Shown one piece after another: positions 42,765 to 53,682 of a stretch of 64,000 nt of DNA; the first letter of the stretch is position 1, and each line of letters begins with the position of its first letter. The notes beneath the pieces are model-generated. The model saw only the letters and a program-made list of their open reading frames with translations. It was not told where the DNA came from and did not search any database. The translations under genes were made by a program, and so were the position numbers. This DNA is from Aurantiochytrium sp. KH105 (lineage: Eukaryota > Sar > Bigyra > Thraustochytrida > Thraustochytriidae), in the NCBI GenBank assembly GCA_003116975.1, contig BGKB01000115.1:68430-132429 (forward strand), in the 5' to 3' direction.

Positions 42765-44657
42765 ATGGCAAGCGGCGGCCTGCGTGCCGACCGTGAGGTG
42801 CTGCTCCGGCAGCAGCGGCTCAGGGAGATCGAGGCTCGCAGGGAACATCTAGACCCCTCCTTGGCGCCCACGCCGCTCTTTTGTGCAGGCTGCGACCTGG
42901 AAATCCTGCGATCTCAGCCCTGGTTCACCTGCGTCACGTGCTCTTCGCGCAAAGAGGCCAAAGACGTGCCCGACAGTGAACAGAGCAACGAGTCTGCTCA
43001 CGATGCGCACGTCTACTTTTGTCCCATTTGTTTTGCCAAAGGCGTCGAGACAATAACGCACACGACTGACCACGCGTATCGTGTCAATGCGTCGCCAGCA
43101 CAGCCTTTGCTCTGCGTCGAGTGGTCTACCGAGGAGGAGATACGTCTTGTGGAAGGAGTCGAGCTCAATGGCGTCGGGAATTGGAAGGCGATTGCAGAAT
43201 ATATTGGCTCCCCAGACAAAACCGTCGACACCATCAAAGCACATTATCAACGCTACTATATCTGCAATTCCGCCATTGCGGGTCACCCACGCGAAAACCC
43301 CGAAGTGATTTATCGCTACAAAATGAATACGGCGTACAGTGATGCACTTGACGCGGCTCTTGCCGAAAGGCGTGCCGCTTCAGAGGCAAGAAATTTTGAC
43401 CTTACCGGCTACCTGCCTCTTCGCGACGCATTTGATGTCGAGTACGAGCAAACCGCCGAGATTCTGCTTTGCGACTTGGTTTTTACCGAAAAGGAGACGC
43501 AGGCAATGCTCGAACGTTTGTCTCGCTCGAGAATTGCCCGCGCTACCAGCAATGGCAATATCAAAACGAGCACCAGCAAAACTAGCACCAGCACCAGCAG
43601 CAGCAATCTCAACAGGAGCACCAGCAATAGCAGCAGCTGTAGCAGCACCAGCAGCACCAGCAACACGGCCAAGGGTAAGAAGCGCAAAACTCCCTCGTGT
43701 GACGAAACAACGAGTGATGGAGAAGTCCACGATGAGGCCTGGGAGGCCGGGTTCACACGCTTCCGACTCAACGCCAAACTCAAAATTTTGCGCAGCTACA
43801 ACGAAAAGCTTCTCGAGCGAGAACGACGAAGGAGTCTTGCGATGATCCGCAACTACATTGAGTGGCGCGAGAGACATCGCATGTGGTTGCGCGCCAGTCG
43901 CACTGAGCGCGTGGTGCGCGCCCAGTTGCGCCCGCTTGAGCTATTTAGCCGACCGCAACAACACGAAGCGCTCGTGCAAGCGCTCACGCGCGAGATGACC
44001 CTTGGGCAACGTCTGCCAAGCAGCGATCGCAAATCCTCATTTGCTCAAGCTGCGCCGGACACTTCGCATCCACTGGCCCGGGCGCGTCGCGTGAGTTCGC
44101 GTCGCGCGAGTGCTAGCGCAAGACGCCGCATCGCCTCCGAGGCCGGTGACAGCAACGCAAGTGCCAAGAAGGGTGATGATGATGATGATGATGATGATGC
44201 TGATGATGATTATCAGAATGCCCCTGTTGGCGAAGACGAGAATCAAGTCGAAGATGATGGCGACTATGACGACGAGGACAACGACGACGCCAACGAAGGG
44301 TCTTCCGGGAATGCTGATCGGCACGGCTCTCGCAGGTCCTCAAAGCGAAGACGATCGAGCGGCCCTACAGTGCCGATAAACCCCGCCAAGAATCTCGTCC
44401 TGGGCCAAAATCATGGCGAGCGCATGGCCACCCCACCAGAGGTCGCTTCTTCTATGTTTATGGCGACTGGACCAGCGGGCCAACTCTTCCACCCGGTGTA
44501 TCTTGCGCCCATGCTGGGCCTCTCACAAACAGCGCTTGAAGATATTATACGCCAGGCTACCGAATTGGTCAACCAAGAGCGCGCAAGTACATCAGGGTAT
44601 TATCATTTTCGCATTGAGCGCAATGGCAACATGATCGACGTATCTCTTCTCCAATAA
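42765..44657 (+). CDS. ADA2: Transcriptional adaptor ADA2 (SAGA/ADA complex)
   Basis: The 630-residue protein matches ADA2, the adaptor that links the GCN5 acetyltransferase to chromatin within SAGA-type complexes. A ZZ-type zinc finger spans about 30-110: CAGCDLEI, CVTC, then CPIC and the H-x3-H-like TTDHAYRV. It carries an insertion of about 20 residues between Cys pairs. A SANT/Myb domain follows (about 119-170), with WSTEEEIRLVEGVELNGVGN and then HYQRYY. A helical middle domain (around residues 325-380; FRLNAKLKILRSYNEKLLER, RNYIEWRERHRMWL) corresponds to the conserved ADA2 central region. Between these lie Ser/Thr/Asn-rich and Asp-rich low-complexity segments. A SWIRM domain is not obvious at the C-terminus. 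The ATG at 42765 is the first in frame, after an A-rich leader. Confidence 0.92.
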   Translation: MASGGLRADREVLLRQQRLREIEARREHLDPSLAPTPLFCAGCDLEILRSQPWFTCVTCSSRKEAKDVPDSEQSNESAHDAHVYFCPICFAKGVETITHTTDHAYRVNASPAQPLLCVEWSTEEEIRLVEGVELNGVGNWKAIAEYIGSPDKTVDTIKAHYQRYYICNSAIAGHPRENPEVIYRYKMNTAYSDALDAALAERRAASEARNFDLTGYLPLRDAFDVEYEQTAEILLCDLVFTEKETQAMLERLSRSRIARATSNGNIKTSTSKTSTSTSSSNLNRSTSNSSSCSSTSSTSNTAKGKKRKTPSCDETTSDGEVHDEAWEAGFTRFRLNAKLKILRSYNEKLLERERRRSLAMIRNYIEWRERHRMWLRASRTERVVRAQLRPLELFSRPQQHEALVQALTREMTLGQRLPSSDRKSSFAQAAPDTSHPLARARRVSSRRASASARRRIASEAGDSNASAKKGDDDDDDDDADDDYQNAPVGEDENQVEDDGDYDDEDNDDANEGSSGNADRHGSRRSSKRRRSSGPTVPINPAKNLVLGQNHGERMATPPEVASSMFMATGPAGQLFHPVYLAPMLGLSQTALEDIIRQATELVNQERASTSGYYHFRIERNGNMIDVSLLQ

Positions 44658-45729
44658 AAGACCAAATGATTGTGTTGCTGCTGTCTTTTCTCCTTTTTCA
44701 CCCCGCAGGCTGCGATACCGCAAGCCGCGATCGATCATCCCTATCCCACCTCTTTTCATCACTCGCCTTGTTCGTCCCTCACATTCTCCATACTCGCCAC
44801 TGCCTTCTCGCCACTGTCTGCCAAGCTTCGCGAAGCGGAGGTGCTTCACTTGTTCCTCGGTCTCAGCAGCAACGCAGCACTTCCTTTTGCGTTTGCGTCA
44901 GCCCGGGCCGCTCCCGGCAAAAAGCATTTCCACGATCTTTCTTTCTCCCAGCGCAAGCTCTCGAATTGGCCGAGCGAGGCGTGCCCTGCATCTTCGCTCA
45001 GCCCGAGCTCCTTGTGCCCGAGGTCCTCGCCTTCGACCTCCTCGAGCACGCGCACATAAACTCCACGCCTGCCGGCCTGGCTCGGCGCCCGCACAGCGCC
45101 CCGCCACGTCAGACCTCGGCTTTCCTCGCCGCGCCGTCCGTTCTCGCCTGCGTCGCAGCTTCCGTCGGTTATTTTTGTTCCGGGAAGACGCCGCTGCGCG
45201 CGATGATGATGACCCTGCCGGAGCTCCGGCCGCGCACGGCGTGCTAGTCGCTGTCGTCGCCCGCCATGCTGCGCCTTACGCATGATGCGATGCCCCATAC
45301 TGTACTACACACTAGGCCTTCATCCGCGCCTTGCGGCCGCCTCGATCATCCTGCCGCGACCTCGCCGCCGCCGAGCCCGCGCTCGCGCCCAGCCCGGCCG
45401 CCCGCGCGCGAGGCCTCGCGCGCACGAGGCCTCGCGCCGCGCCTCCGGGGCCGCCGCGCGCGAGACGGAGCGGAGCGGAGCGGAGCAGGGCGCGAAAGAG
45501 CAGCGCAGAAGAGCAGAGCGAGCGACTGCGAGCAAGCGCGGAAGCAAACCCGAAAGGGAGAGACGCGCGGAGGCAGCGGCGGCGGCGGAGACGCGGCGGC
45601 GCGCGGCGGGCTCGGCCCGGCTTGGATTGGCTTGGATTGGATTGGAGCGGGCGGCGGCGGCGGCGAACCCGTTTCTGCGGCGGCCGAGGTCGGCGGGATC
45701 GATCTCGGCGATCGGCCTCGGACGGCGAC
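44658..45729. other. Intergenic region upstream of the P-loop NTPase gene
   Basis: This 1.07-kb spacer between two co-directional genes is pyrimidine-rich, then very GC-rich. Several frames are open but none looks coding. It should include the promoter and leader of the NTPase gene. Confidence 0.5.
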
Positions 45730-47511
45730 ATGGACGAGAGCAAGAACAACATGCAGCAGCAGCAGCAGCAGCAGGGGCGCGACGAGGAGGCACGCGCGGC
45801 CGCGGAGAAGAGCTTTCCCGGGTCGCGACCCACGCCCGGCGCGAGGCACGTGGACTCGGACGATGAGGAGGATGATGGCAACGACGCCTCGCGGCAAGTT
45901 GTCGCTGGGACGAGCAAGATGCTCGGAAAGCTCGGGCTGAGCCATAACCCGTATGTGGACCGGACGGCCGAAAAGTCGATCCTGCAGAGCGGCGCCTTTT
46001 ACCTGCTCTCGGATCTCCAGGGCTTCCGCCCGTCGGAGATGACCTACATCTTTTTTGGGAAGCGCGGGTCCGGTAAGACGACCATCCGCCTCATGATGAT
46101 GCAGAGGTACAAGGAGTACAACGAGCGACGCGTGTCGCAGGGCAAAAACCCCGTATTCGTGGTCAACCTGTGCCGACCCGGCCACATGAACGACTGCCTC
46201 AAACAGTACAGGAAATCCATTGGCGCCGACAAGGACAACTGGGACGCCAGCTTTGCCGACAACTGGTCCAGCAGCGATCTGGCCGACTGCGTCATCTCGT
46301 TTGCCATCAATGACATGATGCGCCTCGTGGTGACGGGCTCGCCCGAGGGCCGCATGATCCTCTCCGCGCTCTCCAATAACCCGCGCAGCGCCACGCAGTT
46401 CCTCATTCTCGCGCACCTGTACACCCGCGAGGATTCCGCAACTCTCAACACCTTGCGAGCCAAGCTCTTGCCCATTGCCTTTTCGTCCGTAACCCTTGTC
46501 AAAACGATTGTGGCCGCTGGTGTGCTGGCGACCACCCTTGGCGCGGCGGCCATGGGCGTGCGGCGCATGATGAGCGACAATGGCACCGCCACCGACAGCG
46601 ACGGCGTCGGGGCCTCGAGGACGAACACCTCGTACTCGTCATCGCACTCTTTTGACGACAACACCTCGTCGATCCTCGACTCGCTCCGGCAGATTTTGCC
46701 CGAGATCTCCCAGACCCAGCTCACCTGGGCCGGCGTGGGCGCAAGCAGCCTCTTGGCCGGCGTTGCGCTGCAGACACGCTCGCGGTCACAGGAGCAGGCG
46801 CGCGCCAAGGAACTCTGCGCGCCGCTGCGCATCGGCGACCCGCGGGCCGACCTGGTCGAGCCGCTGCTCAACAGCCTCTTTACGGTGGATGACACCTCGG
46901 AGCGCATCCGCGCCCTTCACATTGGTCACTCGGCGCAGCAAAAGCTCGAGCTCATCGACGAGCTTACCAAGTCGTGTGGCTTTCAGGGCATGGCTGTCTT
47001 TGGCGACTGCTTTGACGAGGTCGGCCTCTTGGACCCGCTCCTCTACCCGAGCGCGCTCAAGGTCTTTGCGCGCGAGGTCTGCAAGAACGAGGTGCTCAAC
47101 CAGGGCCGCTTGCACTTTTTCTTTCCGGACGCGCGAGCCTCGCTCGACCTCTCTACGGACCGCATTGTGCGCGAAGCGCGCTTCGATCGCCACTTTGTGC
47201 GCGACCTTACGTGGAGTCGTTTTCAGCTCGAAGAGTTGGCGGAACGCCGCTTCCTTGCGGCGCAAAAGCGTCGCATGCGCGCTCAGGGCGGCTCGAACCA
47301 GAATGTCCAGCCGCGTTTTCAGGACCTCTTCAAGCACGTGTCCAAGGAAGACTTTTCCGGCGCGATTTCCAAGCTCTCTACCCCGCGCGAGCTCATGGTT
47401 TTCATGACCGAGCTCCTCGGTCGCGTTGAGGCTCATTCCGAGGATGGCGCCATGGTTGCTGCTCAGGACATGGAAATCGCTGTCAACAAGGCTCAGGAGC
47501 AGAGCGTTTAA
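45730..47511 (+). CDS. P-loop NTPase with inserted membrane segments (KAP-like)
   Basis: The 593-residue protein begins with a Gln run and an acidic disordered region. A Walker A motif GKRGSGKT lies at 110-117 after a hydrophobic strand (YIFFG). A candidate Walker B is MAVFGDCFDE at 421-430. The roughly 300 residues between them include two hydrophobic segments (about 250-277 and 333-348) that could be membrane helices, separated by a Ser/Thr/Asp-rich loop. A P-loop domain interrupted by transmembrane segments is the design of KAP-family NTPases, so I place it near them, but the match is by architecture, not by diagnostic motifs. STAND or Sll1717-type ATPases are alternatives. The ATG at 45730 is the first methionine near the conserved part. 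Function is unknown; membrane-associated signalling or assembly is possible. Confidence 0.75.
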   Translation: MDESKNNMQQQQQQQGRDEEARAAAEKSFPGSRPTPGARHVDSDDEEDDGNDASRQVVAGTSKMLGKLGLSHNPYVDRTAEKSILQSGAFYLLSDLQGFRPSEMTYIFFGKRGSGKTTIRLMMMQRYKEYNERRVSQGKNPVFVVNLCRPGHMNDCLKQYRKSIGADKDNWDASFADNWSSSDLADCVISFAINDMMRLVVTGSPEGRMILSALSNNPRSATQFLILAHLYTREDSATLNTLRAKLLPIAFSSVTLVKTIVAAGVLATTLGAAAMGVRRMMSDNGTATDSDGVGASRTNTSYSSSHSFDDNTSSILDSLRQILPEISQTQLTWAGVGASSLLAGVALQTRSRSQEQARAKELCAPLRIGDPRADLVEPLLNSLFTVDDTSERIRALHIGHSAQQKLELIDELTKSCGFQGMAVFGDCFDEVGLLDPLLYPSALKVFAREVCKNEVLNQGRLHFFFPDARASLDLSTDRIVREARFDRHFVRDLTWSRFQLEELAERRFLAAQKRRMRAQGGSNQNVQPRFQDLFKHVSKEDFSGAISKLSTPRELMVFMTELLGRVEAHSEDGAMVAAQDMEIAVNKAQEQSV

Positions 47512-50351
47512 GTATCAAAGTGAAGTTTGGTTAGGTACGGTATACGTTTACCGCCAGCAGCACTTTCCCAAAAAGATAAAGAAAAAGATGCGGTCGCACG
47601 GCTGGAGCGTTCTTCCGTCTAATCTCAGTGCGGTGTGCCGCTCACATCCTATCGGGTGGGAAAAGATAAATATAAGAAAAGATGATTCAACCCTGGCTAA
47701 ATTTCGTCCCGTTTTTCGGGACGAAATCATCGGCGAAATAGTTTTGCCGAAACGGGGTGTAGTCTCGGCCCGAAAAACGGGACGAAATATCTAAAAATCA
47801 GAAAAGTCATTGAAAGAAATACCCCAGATCAAATTTAAATCTCGCGCGTTGGCATGGTTATTCCCACGATACCCCTCCGTCGCCATGCAAGTTTTCGGGG
47901 AGATTCATCCGGTAGACATGATCAAACATGATCTGCAAAGTGGGTACTTGTTGGCATTGTAGCGGGAGCCTAACCACCGCTCTTCGTTGATAGCTGCGAC
48001 GGCTGCATAGCCTTACCTTGGCGTCGCGTTGCGACGCGCAACGACGAGATCACCCAGCAGACGTGCCGCAGCTGTTCTCGCATCATCCTTCTTCGCGCTG
48101 TGGTCGGCAGCGCAAGTTCGTCCACGCCATGACGCACGCCTTTGAGGATGGTGACGTGCGAGCGCCGCAGCAATAAATTCTCCGAGCGCAACGCAATTCT
48201 TAAATTTACTACACGAAACTCCAGTAAGAGGGTCTTAGTCATATTAGCCTTAATTAATTTCGTCCCGTTTTTCGGGACGAGACCTATTCTGACCAAATAG
48301 ACCACTTTATACTCGCAGCCGCCAAGTCAGTCTTTCATCTAAATCTCAATCAAAAACACTTTTCAGAATCTCAAACTTTAGTATAGTAATCTAGACATGG
48401 AAACCTAGCTTTGCGCTCAATTTCATAACACGCGGTGTAGATCTGATCATGCCCAGACGGATAACGTGAGCAGAGATTTCGTCCCAATTTCGTCCCGTTT
48501 TATGTGGCTAGCCAGGGTTAGCTGAAATGGTCGTCCTTGAACGAAATGTTGAGGCGAAGGTTGACCCATTTTTTCCCTACGATGTCTGCAAAAGTATAGA
48601 GAGACTTATCTCTTCTTCTTCTTTCGTATTTAGGACTTTATGATTGCTTCGAGAGTCTTTTCTTGTTTTTGATATGTCTACCTATCTTTTTGGTCCTTTG
48701 TGAAGTACAATTAGAAATCAAACGCTGGCTGTTTCAAATGTCAATTCTTTCCTTCATCTTCGCGACCTTTCCAGTCTTTCTTTTTTACTCCTTTTGCTCC
48801 GTCCAGCGTACGCCGTCGGCGAAAATCGATAATTACTTATACCTCCTCTGCTGCTTTTCCTGATGGGATTTATTGGTGGCTTTTCCGGGTTTTCATCTTC
48901 CCTTCCCTCACAACTACAACACACCCATCACCGCCAGTCCGACAACCTCGTCCGCCGTCCAATGCTTGATCCTCTTGCCGCCAGGTCCCTGTCTCCTTCG
49001 TCGCGCAATCTCCTGCCCTCCCCCGCATAATCGACGCCATTTCCCCCCGATGCCTCTGTGGTTCCGGCGCAAAGATTTTCCGTGTCCTTGCTGCTACTCC
49101 GAGTCGACACAGTCACTTTCCACCGCCACAGAGCACTGTCTTGTGGCTACCGTGGGGGGCGGCGCCTCGATCTTGCGCCTCTGCCTTGTATGCAAAACGG
49201 TAGCAAGTCCCAGCGTATCCTACGTAGTGGGACAATGCAGCTTGGTCTCCAGATATTGCTTATAATAAGCGACGGTGTTCCTGTGTGTTTGTGCAGAAAA
49301 GAGAGAAGATGCAGTATGCTTGATGAAACGCCGGGTCCGTAAGATTTGCGGCTCAAACAGAAACGAGGAGGGAGAGTGGAGATAAAGCGGACCTTGCATC
49401 TGCATCTTTTGGAATGAGATTGCGTTGGCTCCTCTGAGCTCGAAGGCTCCGGCCAAAACAGTGTTAAGTTTGTTTCGCTTCGACAGATGCCTTCCTCGTT
49501 TTTTGGCCGACTTTGCTCAAATCAAAGTCCAGTCTAATCACCAAAATTCACTTAGAGGGGCGACTGAATGAACCAAACTTGAAGCTCATTTCCTTGTTCG
49601 TAACATTTTGACTGCTCTGGTTCGTACACGTGCGAACAGCGAAACGACCGATCGGCCATTTTTAAGTGGAAGGAAGAACTAAGGTCTTGGCTTTCACATC
49701 GTCGCAGGTCTGGTCGCGATAAGGAATGCTTCTTGCGTAGTTGAGATGCTTGACTTCTCAAATCCGCATTCTGACAATGACGCATTCAGACAAATCATTC
49801 TTTTCCAAGGGTTGCAAGAGAAAAGAATGACTAAGCCAGTCAATTGGAGTGTTGGATCACCTTCCCTAAAGACCTGACGTCAGGCGGAAAGCTGCTCGAA
49901 GAGAGACAGGATTCCGATGATAAACATCGAAGGGGCATGCCGCAGGAACAACGCATCGATCACGGCGCGGAGTTGGGGATCAGCACAATACCGCGGCAAG
50001 AGTCCGCGCCAAGCCTAGACCCGCGCCCGAAATAGACCAGCACAATCATAGACCTACTCAGTGTTCGTAAAGATGGACCAGGGTCGCGACATGGGACCAC
50101 TGAGCCGAATAGACTTGGCGGCGACCAGAGTCGATATCAGAAGCCGGCAAAACCCAAACATACACAACTACACCAAAACATTAAAGCCAAGTCCGAGCAG
50201 CAGCGTGAGAAGCTTTCAATCTACTTTTCCGTTTCGTGCTGGCCATGAAGTGGAATTTCTTTTAGCGTAAAGTGAAATCAAGTTCATCTTTTCATTCTTT
50301 CGTTCTCTGAGAAAATTCCCGTCAAGTTTGGAAACAACAAATCTATCGTGC
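47512..50351. other. AT-richer convergent intergenic region with a transposon-like element
   Basis: This 2.8-kb spacer between two 3' ends has clearly lower GC than the coding DNA around it. It contains the inverted-repeat element at 47689-48519. The rest (48.5-50.35 kb) shows only short frames without motifs. It may be transposon-derived or simply neutral sequence. Confidence 0.6.
47689..48519. mobile_element. MITE-like element with inverted ends and internal hairpins
   Basis: The ends are an 11-bp perfect inverted repeat: AACCCTGGCTA at 47689-47699 and TAGCCAGGGTT at 48509-48519. Next to the left end is a hairpin with 11-bp arms, ATTTCGTCCCG and its complement (47701-47711 and 47717-47727) around a T5 loop. 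Copies of the same TTTCGTCCCG unit recur inverted at about 47766-47788, as a near-perfect hairpin at about 48257-48280, and as a direct pair at about 48476-48500. No transposase frame is present, so it would be a non-autonomous element of 831 bp. I could not identify a target-site duplication with confidence, and the superfamily is unknown. Confidence 0.65.
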
Positions 50352-53300
50352 TTAGTTGCAGCCAGCACGCTCGATTCGCGCAGTAAGCTCATCGTAAAAA
50401 CCCTTGGCCAGATAAAGACGACGCTGGAAAGGCATGGACTCGACGGTAGCAAAAAGATCCGCAGCATTTGGAGGCGCCGAGTCAATGTAGGTTTTGAAAT
50501 TGGCAAAGCCAGGACGATCCGTCTCGCTCTCATGCACGAGCAAGATTGGCTTCTCCATTTCGAGCGCCGTAGAGAGCTCCATGCGCACCGCAGCCGACGT
50601 AAAGACGGTCTTGGAAAGGAACAAAAGATAGCACCTGGAGTCCTGGATCCCACGCCGCATCTCCGCCTCGGCAAGGTTGCCCTCGCTCTCCTGATCAACC
50701 CAGACACGCACACCACGGTACTTTAGCTTCTCTGCCATGAGGTTGCACGCGTCACCGGCTTCGATCTGTCGATGGCTCAGGAAGACGTGATATTTGAAAG
50801 CAGAATCGAGCGCCATGGCCAATTGCGGCGCGCCATTGTCATGCACATCCTCAGTAAGCGAACCGTCGACAAAGAAGGGCTCAAAGTCCGCCACCTGTGC
50901 ATTTGCTGTCCCCGTGGACATGACTTTGTCACGATTCGCATCTCGCGCTTTTGTCAGGTCATCGAAAGACACGAATATAGAGGGATCTCTGGGGCACTGC
51001 AAAAGCAGCTCCCAGGGAAGGTCTTGGAAGACCGCATCGCGCGCACCCTGAAACATGCTGATCAGCATTTTGAGCGTACTGGCTGGCTGCTCCGTACCGC
51101 CTGCTGCGCGAAGCCAAATTTGATCGTCCTCCACTTGGAGCGCAAAGACAGAGAGCCCAAAACGAACAATGGCTTCTGTGGCGGCAAGCTGCGGCTCTCG
51201 GGTGCCCTCGCTCATCTTGCTACTATGTTCAGCGCAGAGGGACAGGATGCGTGCGAAGACGCCATCGGGAAGAAAAAAGCGCGAAAAGTCGAGGACGCAC
51301 GTCAGGCCCAGTGGCATGCCGGCGATTTCGGAACGAAGCGCATCATCTTCAGCATGGTTGAGAAGGCTGCTCACAAGAAAGGTCTGCTCGGCACCTTCTT
51401 GCGCCGCGCTGCCATCCTCAGAGAAGGACCATATGGAGAGAAGCATGGTGGCGCGCATAAAATCCAATAGATATTCGACTTCTTCGCCATTCCAGAGAAA
51501 ATGAAAGAGCCGACGCGAGCCAATGCCTCGAAGCCGCAAATGATCAAAATCGTCCTCAAGGTCGAGATCAGAAAGCCTCTCGTCGTAGTAAATGTCCTTG
51601 ACGTGGATCTCGTCCGCAATGACTCGGGCCAGCTTGTCCAAGAGCCACTGTGGGTTTAGCACGACCTTGTCGTGCAGCGTATCGGTGGCACGCAGATGCA
51701 CAAGCATGCCAAGCTCGTGGAAAAATTTGAGTAGCTCATCTGACTGGTCGCCGGCGTGGTACTTGGTCGCCAACTCCTGCACTTTGGCAAAGGGAACGTG
51801 GTCGCGGTTCAATTTCATGAGATCATCCAAGACCTTGAGCCAGCGCAGCGAGATCTTTTGCGACACAGCCTCAAGTTTGGATGCCGCTTTCTCCACAGCA
51901 GCGCGCAGATCCGCAGCGCGGTTCGCTGCGGGACTCATGTTATCAATGGGGGAAAAACTCAACCGAGCCCCACTGTTTTTCACCAGCTTGATTCCGCGCA
52001 GCTTACGAAAGAGGGACTGGAGAATTCTCTCGACGGCTTGCAGGCTGCTGGAAGCTTGATCGTAATGCGTTGCGACCAAAAGAACAGGAGCTTTGGTCGC
52101 GTGCAGCTTGATTGAGTTGAGCCAAAAATGCAGATACTCTAAAGCTTTGTCTTGCTCGGTGAGGAGTTCCTGCATGTCAAAGACGAGCATGAAGACGCCG
52201 CCCTCGCGCGTGAGGAAAATGTGGTGCAGCGCGTAAAAGACGTCCTGACCTGCATAGTCCCAGATTGTAAACTTGATCTTCTGGCCCGACTGCGTCTTGC
52301 CGGCCATGTCCTCGATCTCCGCATATTCGAACCGCTGCGCCATCTCGGCCTCGGGCACCAGCTCCACCTGCTCCGCTGCAACGAAGGGCCGCGCCGCAGA
52401 GGAACGTCGACGAACGGCATTTGCAATGCCGCGAGACACGCGCCTGGGCAGCGATTGCCGCTTCTTGCTCGCCGCTTGCTCCTGCGCGGCCATGCGAAGC
52501 GCCGCCACGCGGTAGGCCTGGCTTTCAAATCCGCTGTCGAATTCCTCTTCCCGCCACGATTCTGCATCGGTGCGCTTGAGCTCGACGCCCACCGTCGAGA
52601 TGTGCTCCGCCACAGGCGGCATGCCCAGCAGCGAGCGCACCGTGGACGTCTTGCCGGCGGCGCCCTGGCCGACGACCATGAGCTTGCAGCGGCCCAGTTC
52701 TGCGGGGTCCCCGTTCGCCAGCGCCGCCTTGAGCGCCTCCTCCGCCGCCGCAGTGGTCGCGGGGCCGCCGAGCACTTCCTCGATGGGCCGCATGGCCTCC
52801 CAGCCGAACAGCACGCGCGCCGAGGCGCCCGCCTCCGCGTCCCAGATGCGCACGCTCCTGTCGTCAGATCCGCTCACGATCTCCGACCCCAGGAGAGAGA
52901 CCGAAAAGACCGTCTTCGAGTGTCCTCGCAAGACGTGCAGCGCGTCTCCGCTGCGCGCGTCCCAGACTCTGACCGTGTTGTCGAAGGACCCGCTCACGAC
53001 GAGGCCCTCCTCGAGCGCGACAGAGCGCACCGTGTTGGTGTGCCCTTCGAGGACGTGGACGAGGTCGAAGGAGGGCACGGCGTAGACCCTCACCTTGTTG
53101 TCGTCGGACCCGCTCACCATGTGCTGCGCGTCGATCGCGACCGCCCAGACCGTGCCTGTCGCCTCCGTGAGGACGTGGCGTGGGCCGCCGCTGGCCCGGT
53201 CGAAGACGCGCACGGTCTTGTCGTCCAACGCGGCCACGAGCAGGTTCTCGTGGGCGGCAACGCCCCAGACCTTCGCCCGGCGTCGACCTTCAAGGTCTCT

Positions 53301-53656
53301 CGGCCGCTGATCTTGTCCCAGACGCGGACGGTGTGGTCGCCGTACCCGCCGCCGGAGATGATCTCGTTGCCGTCGAAGACGACGCTCAAGACGGCATTGG
53401 TGTGGCCCTGGAGGGCGTGCAGGACGGAGGCGGTGGCCAGGTCGATCAGGAAGAGGCCGCCGTAGCCAGTTCCCACGGCGGCGAGGTTGCTCTGCACGGC
53501 CACAGCGTTGGCCCTCTTGTTGTTGGGAATCTTCATCTCCAGGACGAGGGCGCCGTCCTCCTTGCTCCACGCGCGCAGGTATACGTCGAAGCTGGCAGCC
53601 AGCACGAGGTCGGCGGACTGCGCGACGCTCACCACGGCGCCTTCGATGCGGCCCAT
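50352..53656 (-). CDS. WD40-ROC-COR-TIR protein (Roco family), frameshifted in this assembly
   Basis: The gene encodes about 1,101 residues if one base is added to a three-G run at 53276-53278; as written, residues 1-126 and the rest are in different frames. Residues 1-285 form a WD40 propeller (HTVRVWD, KTVRVFD, NTVRVWD, RSVRIWD). A ROC GTPase follows: P-loop VGQGAAGKT (329-337), a long basic insertion (about 365-445), DYAGQ for the DxxG switch (467-471), and ATHYDQ in place of TKxD (529-534). A COR-like region spans about 600-860 (VVLNPQWLLDKLARVI). A TIR domain ends the chain (about 955-1045: YHVFLSHRQ, VRVWVDQE, SRCYLLFLSK). Glu997 aligns by eye with the catalytic glutamate of SARM1-type TIR NADases. 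The ATG at 53656 directly precedes the first propeller strand. A signalling or cell-death/immune switch is inferred from the architecture. Confidence 0.88.
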
Positions 53657-53682
53657 GGCGGCAATGGCGGCGAGGGGAGCGA

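Noticed and set aside
44666-45247. 193-residue plus-strand frame with a hydrophobic start
   Set aside because: A short stretch (LAERGVPCIFAQPELLVPEVLA) looks protein-like, but the surrounding sequence does not, and competing frames overlap it on both strands.
52152-53465. 437-residue plus-strand frame
   Set aside because: It is antisense to the WD40 and ROC part of the Roco-TIR gene and has no domain of its own.
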